Origin: Gemmatimonadaceae bacterium
Lineage (GTDB): Bacteria; Gemmatimonadota; Gemmatimonadetes; Gemmatimonadales; Gemmatimonadaceae
DNA length: 64,000 nucleotides
Reading direction: 5' to 3'
Assembly: GCA_036496605.1 (NCBI GenBank)
Contig: DASXKV010000025.1
Location: 1 to 64,000 of the forward strand
Below are positions 63,101-64,000 of the stretch, in pieces; positions within the stretch are counted from its first letter, which is position 1, and the number at the start of each line of letters is the position of its first letter. The translations under genes and the position numbers were made by a program. Under the pieces are notes generated by a model. The model was given only the letters and a program-made list of their open reading frames with translations. It was not told the DNA's origin and made no database searches.

Positions 63101-64000
63101 TCGACACGTCGATCGCGTGGCAGCATCCATGTACGAGAACGCCGCGCTTCGCTTCGACAACGGCCTCGGCGCCGTTACGCCAGAAGGCGACTATCTCGTT
63201 CGTGTGCAGGGGGACGCGCTACCGCCCGCGCCGTGGGTGAACTGCATCGCGAACGCGCACGGCGGTTTCCTCGTGAGCGAGCGTGGCGCGAGCTGCACGT
63301 GGGCAGAGAACAGCCAGTTCTATCGCCTAACGCCGTGGCACAACGATCCGGTGAGCGATCCAGCGAGTGATGTCATCTATCTCTACGATCAGGACACCGA
63401 CGACAGCTGGAGCGCGACGCCGGCACCGGTGCGCCGAGACGCGCCGTACGAGGTGCGGCACGGCGTAGGCAAAACGTCATTTGTCCACGACGCCTTCGGT
63501 ATTGCCACTCATCTCACGCTGGGCATCGCCGAGGACGCGGCAATCAAGCTGTCGCTGCTCCGCGTCACGAACCGAAGTGCGAATACCCGCCATATTGCCG
63601 TGACCGCGTTCGTGGAGTGGGTGGCCGGTACTCTTCGTGAACACACACAACATCAGGTTCAGACCTCGTTCCGACCCGACACGGGCGCGATCTACGCGCG
63701 GAACTTCTTCGATCCACAATTTGCCTCGCGCGTCGGGTTCTGCGCGATCAGCGAACCGGTCGCGAGCTATACCGCCGACCGCCGCGAATTCATCGGACGC
63801 AATGGAACGGCGGCCGCTCCGTCGGGTCTTGCGCGACGACTCAGCGGAACGACAGGAGCCGGCATCGATCCATGCGCTGCGTTGCGGTGCGTGCTCACGC
63901 TGCGGCCCGGCGACACGCGTGAGCTGGTGGTAGTGTTGGGGGCTGCCGAAGGCGAAGAGGGCGCCGACCGCGCCGTCGCCGAATACCGCGACGTACGTTG
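57135..64000 (+). CDS. ndvB: Cyclic beta-1,2-glucan synthase-like protein (partial, runs off the window)
   Basis: At least 2,288 residues from the ATG at 57135, with no stop before the window end; the family is about 2,800 aa. Order: N-terminal NdvB region (GDWLLDNFHVVREHIVEVRA, YPRVYELAITLISHTEARVD); membrane helices at about 415-470; a GT84 glycosyltransferase with SDT (about 640, YAITLDSDTVLPPG) and the QxxRW motif QLLRW (about 797); more membrane helices; a glycoamylase-like domain (about 1020-1400, ETNWLAPDNFQ, FMAHHVGMSLVAL); then the start of the GH94-type phosphorylase part. It polymerises glucose from UDP-glucose on itself and cyclises the chain; the product is exported to the periplasm. 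Large antisense frames inside it are shadows. Confidence 0.93.
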   Translation, partial: MATIASRPFARLRSRWLQQTTDPAAALLPGPIRGELLGAEQLAERVIAVAREQRAASVQRRRALLLARLNESWRVLQEVHARLLTAAAREVEVGPAGDWLLDNFHVVREHIVEVRASLPRGFYRELPELENGPLAGYPRVYELAITLISHTEARVDEENVNLVLTSFQRVSPLSIGELWAMPAMLRLGLIESVRRMSLRTVQRLAEIEEADQWAARLQTANDNGKRALGAALNAFVISPPTLTPYFVSRLLQRLRQSRGDFPPLLWLEEWIGEDGPSAEESDAWSAHRQSMTQIAMANSITSLRTIARVDWRSIVEQQSEMEAALRQDPSGFYGRTTFATRDRYRHVVERIAKRTNRDEASVAGLAIERSRRAETSSDVREAHVGYFLVDDGVAELERAVGYRPTPGERAQRWVVRHPSAVFAGGIVLATVALLSIVWRLAAPAAFSATIVALVVALIPATDVAINLVNQLITALLPPRVLPKLAFSEQETAGAGIPPECRTAVVIPTLFASVEMVEEALATLEAHFLANRQANLHFALLSDFPDSPTETRTDDSAIVEAAVAGVRDLNTRYAASAGAEDRFYLFHRPRRWNAREGVWMGWERKRGKLAEFNQFVRAGRADAFSLIVGDVDAIRQVRYAITLDSDTVLPPGTAALLVGTLSHPLNRAKYDAAHGRVVNGYGIVQPRVGISLPSAHRSRFAAIFSGHPGVDPYTTAVSDVYQDLFGEGSFTGKGIYEIATFETATHGRFPENALLSHDLIEGNYTRAALATDINVYDDYPTSYLTFTRRKHRWIRGDWQLLRWLTRTVPGPDGPERNRLSFLSRWKILDNLRRSVVEIAQLVFLVAGWTVLAGSPFRWTLLVLGAVAAPWVVSLCLAVLQPPFDKSWRAYYRTVGLDALTSAQQYALALVFLPHQAFVSADAIARTLWRLTVSKRHLLEWRSSSETEREASGSTGATWRTMWPAVAFVVVILLVTLGTPSLGGMTLPFVVLWAVAPAIAVILSKPAVPRVPRLSPDERALAMRYARLHWEYFDTFVTAETNWLAPDNFQEDPIPETAMRVSPTNIGLQFLSTISACDLGLITVEDMAARLERGFRTLERMRRFRGHFYNWYDLRDLHVLEPAYVSTVDSGNLCGHLIAVRQACMEKANGGELGARLDALAESAYRLAMEMDFRFLFDRRRKLFAIGYQQSTHTLDPSYFDLLASEARLASFVAIAKDDVPVEHWFHLGRTLTRAAGEIALVSWSGSMFEYLMPALVMRSLPYTVLGETCDSAVRRQIAYGVERGVPWGVSESAYNLRDRHLIYQYHAFGVPDLALKRGLGRDLVVAPYASALALLVEPARAISNLVVEEDLGALGQYGFYDAIDYTRPNPGERFALVRNFMAHHVGMSLVALTNVLDDDVWQKRFHRDPLVRAVELLLFERVPRRVVLQAPQQTRVDEALPDPDLERPIVREVDELDSPQPHVALLGRLPYTIMVSHCGGGYSRYEDLAITRWRADGTRDNTGQFCYVKDVRRQRTWSAAHQPVCAPAEFYQALLATDRVTFTRRDDGIETRTEIAIVPQDSAEVRRVTLTNVGTETREIELTSYSEVVLAPPNADRAHPAFSNLFVETEWHEWCSAITATRRPRSAQERRLWCAHVVATDSPANVPVTCETDRARFVGRGRTTRDPCALDRDGPLSGTTGPVLDPVFALRTRVVIEPGESTSVSFTTLVATTREQVFTLADRYHHPHAAQRALDLAWTATQVELRELNITPTDAAVFQDLAGALFYANPAVRASKEELRANHGSQPLLWAQGVSGDWPILLAAIDSKDGLPTLRELFAAHRFWRRRGMTVDLVVLNEHGQGYAQELNDSITAAMFTATESALVDRPGGVFVRRRDTMSGADFQMLRTTARICIQCDGRSISRILDAAHGKEEEEESQLLEPAESLPRPSGRHTPAALSRVRPRSPGLGVLRIEPSGESLGDLGVDSRERSLGIGAADRNGAVGTRARVNRHVDRVAASMYENAALRFDNGLGAVTPEGDYLVRVQGDALPPAPWVNCIANAHGGFLVSERGASCTWAENSQFYRLTPWHNDPVSDPASDVIYLYDQDTDDSWSATPAPVRRDAPYEVRHGVGKTSFVHDAFGIATHLTLGIAEDAAIKLSLLRVTNRSANTRHIAVTAFVEWVAGTLREHTQHQVQTSFRPDTGAIYARNFFDPQFASRVGFCAISEPVASYTADRREFIGRNGTAAAPSGLARRLSGTTGAGIDPCAALRCVLTLRPGDTRELVVVLGAAEGEEGADRAVAEYRDVR

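Overview
The window is high-GC DNA (roughly two-thirds G+C by eye) from a diderm bacterium, most likely a member of Gemmatimonadota. This rests on the combination of three ADOP-type (MacB-PCD/FtsX) permeases, two with PadR or YCII partners; a RagA/SusC TonB receptor with its RagB/SusD lipoprotein; a BTAD-TPR regulator with a central membrane segment; many Ig-like lipoproteins; an LVIVD protein; and DUF305. No insertion sequence, phage, CRISPR array, rRNA or complete tRNA was found.

Layout. 1-0.7 kb is gene-free and carries direct and inverted repeats. 0.7-5.3 kb holds small secreted or metal-related proteins (a His/Met-rich secreted protein, LVIVD, DUF305). These are interleaved with a 17-bp repeat element. 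6.2-9.5 kb carries a His/Asp-rich secreted protein, an Ig-like lipoprotein and a Dyp-type peroxidase. 9.8-20.7 kb carries phosphoglucomutase, a frameshifted gene, a 58-aa zinc ribbon, an S41 protease, a nucleotidyltransferase, YCII + ADOP permease and FtsH. 20.7-27.7 kb carries a frameshifted small gene, a DUF2235-like hydrolase, a frameshifted Ig-like lipoprotein, a BTAD-TPR regulator, a VOC protein and a histidine kinase. 27.9-33.1 kb is a SusCD + endonuclease/exonuclease/phosphatase cluster. 33.3-40.2 kb carries an alpha/beta hydrolase, a decayed ADOP permease and two divergent paralogous serine hydrolases. 40.2-43 kb is a rifampin phosphotransferase with a RAE-like promoter palindrome. 43.1-48.9 kb carries a papain-like protein, PadR + ADOP permease, a truncated GH15 gene and a DUF5674 two-gene module. 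49-55.6 kb carries RibD/DHFR-like proteins, GlsB/YeaQ, a cold-shock protein, groES-groEL-tetR, and a pseudo-receiver operon. 57.1 kb to the window end is a very large cyclic beta-1,2-glucan synthase-like gene that runs off the edge.

Three things stand out. (1) A dispersed element made of 17-bp units arranged as two opposing arrays around a palindromic centre occurs at 1165-1355, 2414-2705, 5368-5430 (half only) and 38438-38655; it can fold into a hairpin of roughly 85-120 bp and I know of no described family like it. (2) The octamer GCCTAACG/CGTTAGGC occurs at least 35 times, against about 2-3 expected from composition, and even imposes rare TTA leucine codons in reading frames. (3) Two regulatory arrangements are unexpected: a RAE-like palindrome over the -35 region of rph, and a groES-groEL operon with paired TTGACCA-N2-TGGTCAA operators (no CIRCE) and a TetR gene at its 3' end. 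Several genes (11.6, 20.7, 22.8, 35, 54.5 kb) carry single frame disruptions, so either pseudogenisation or consensus indels should be considered.
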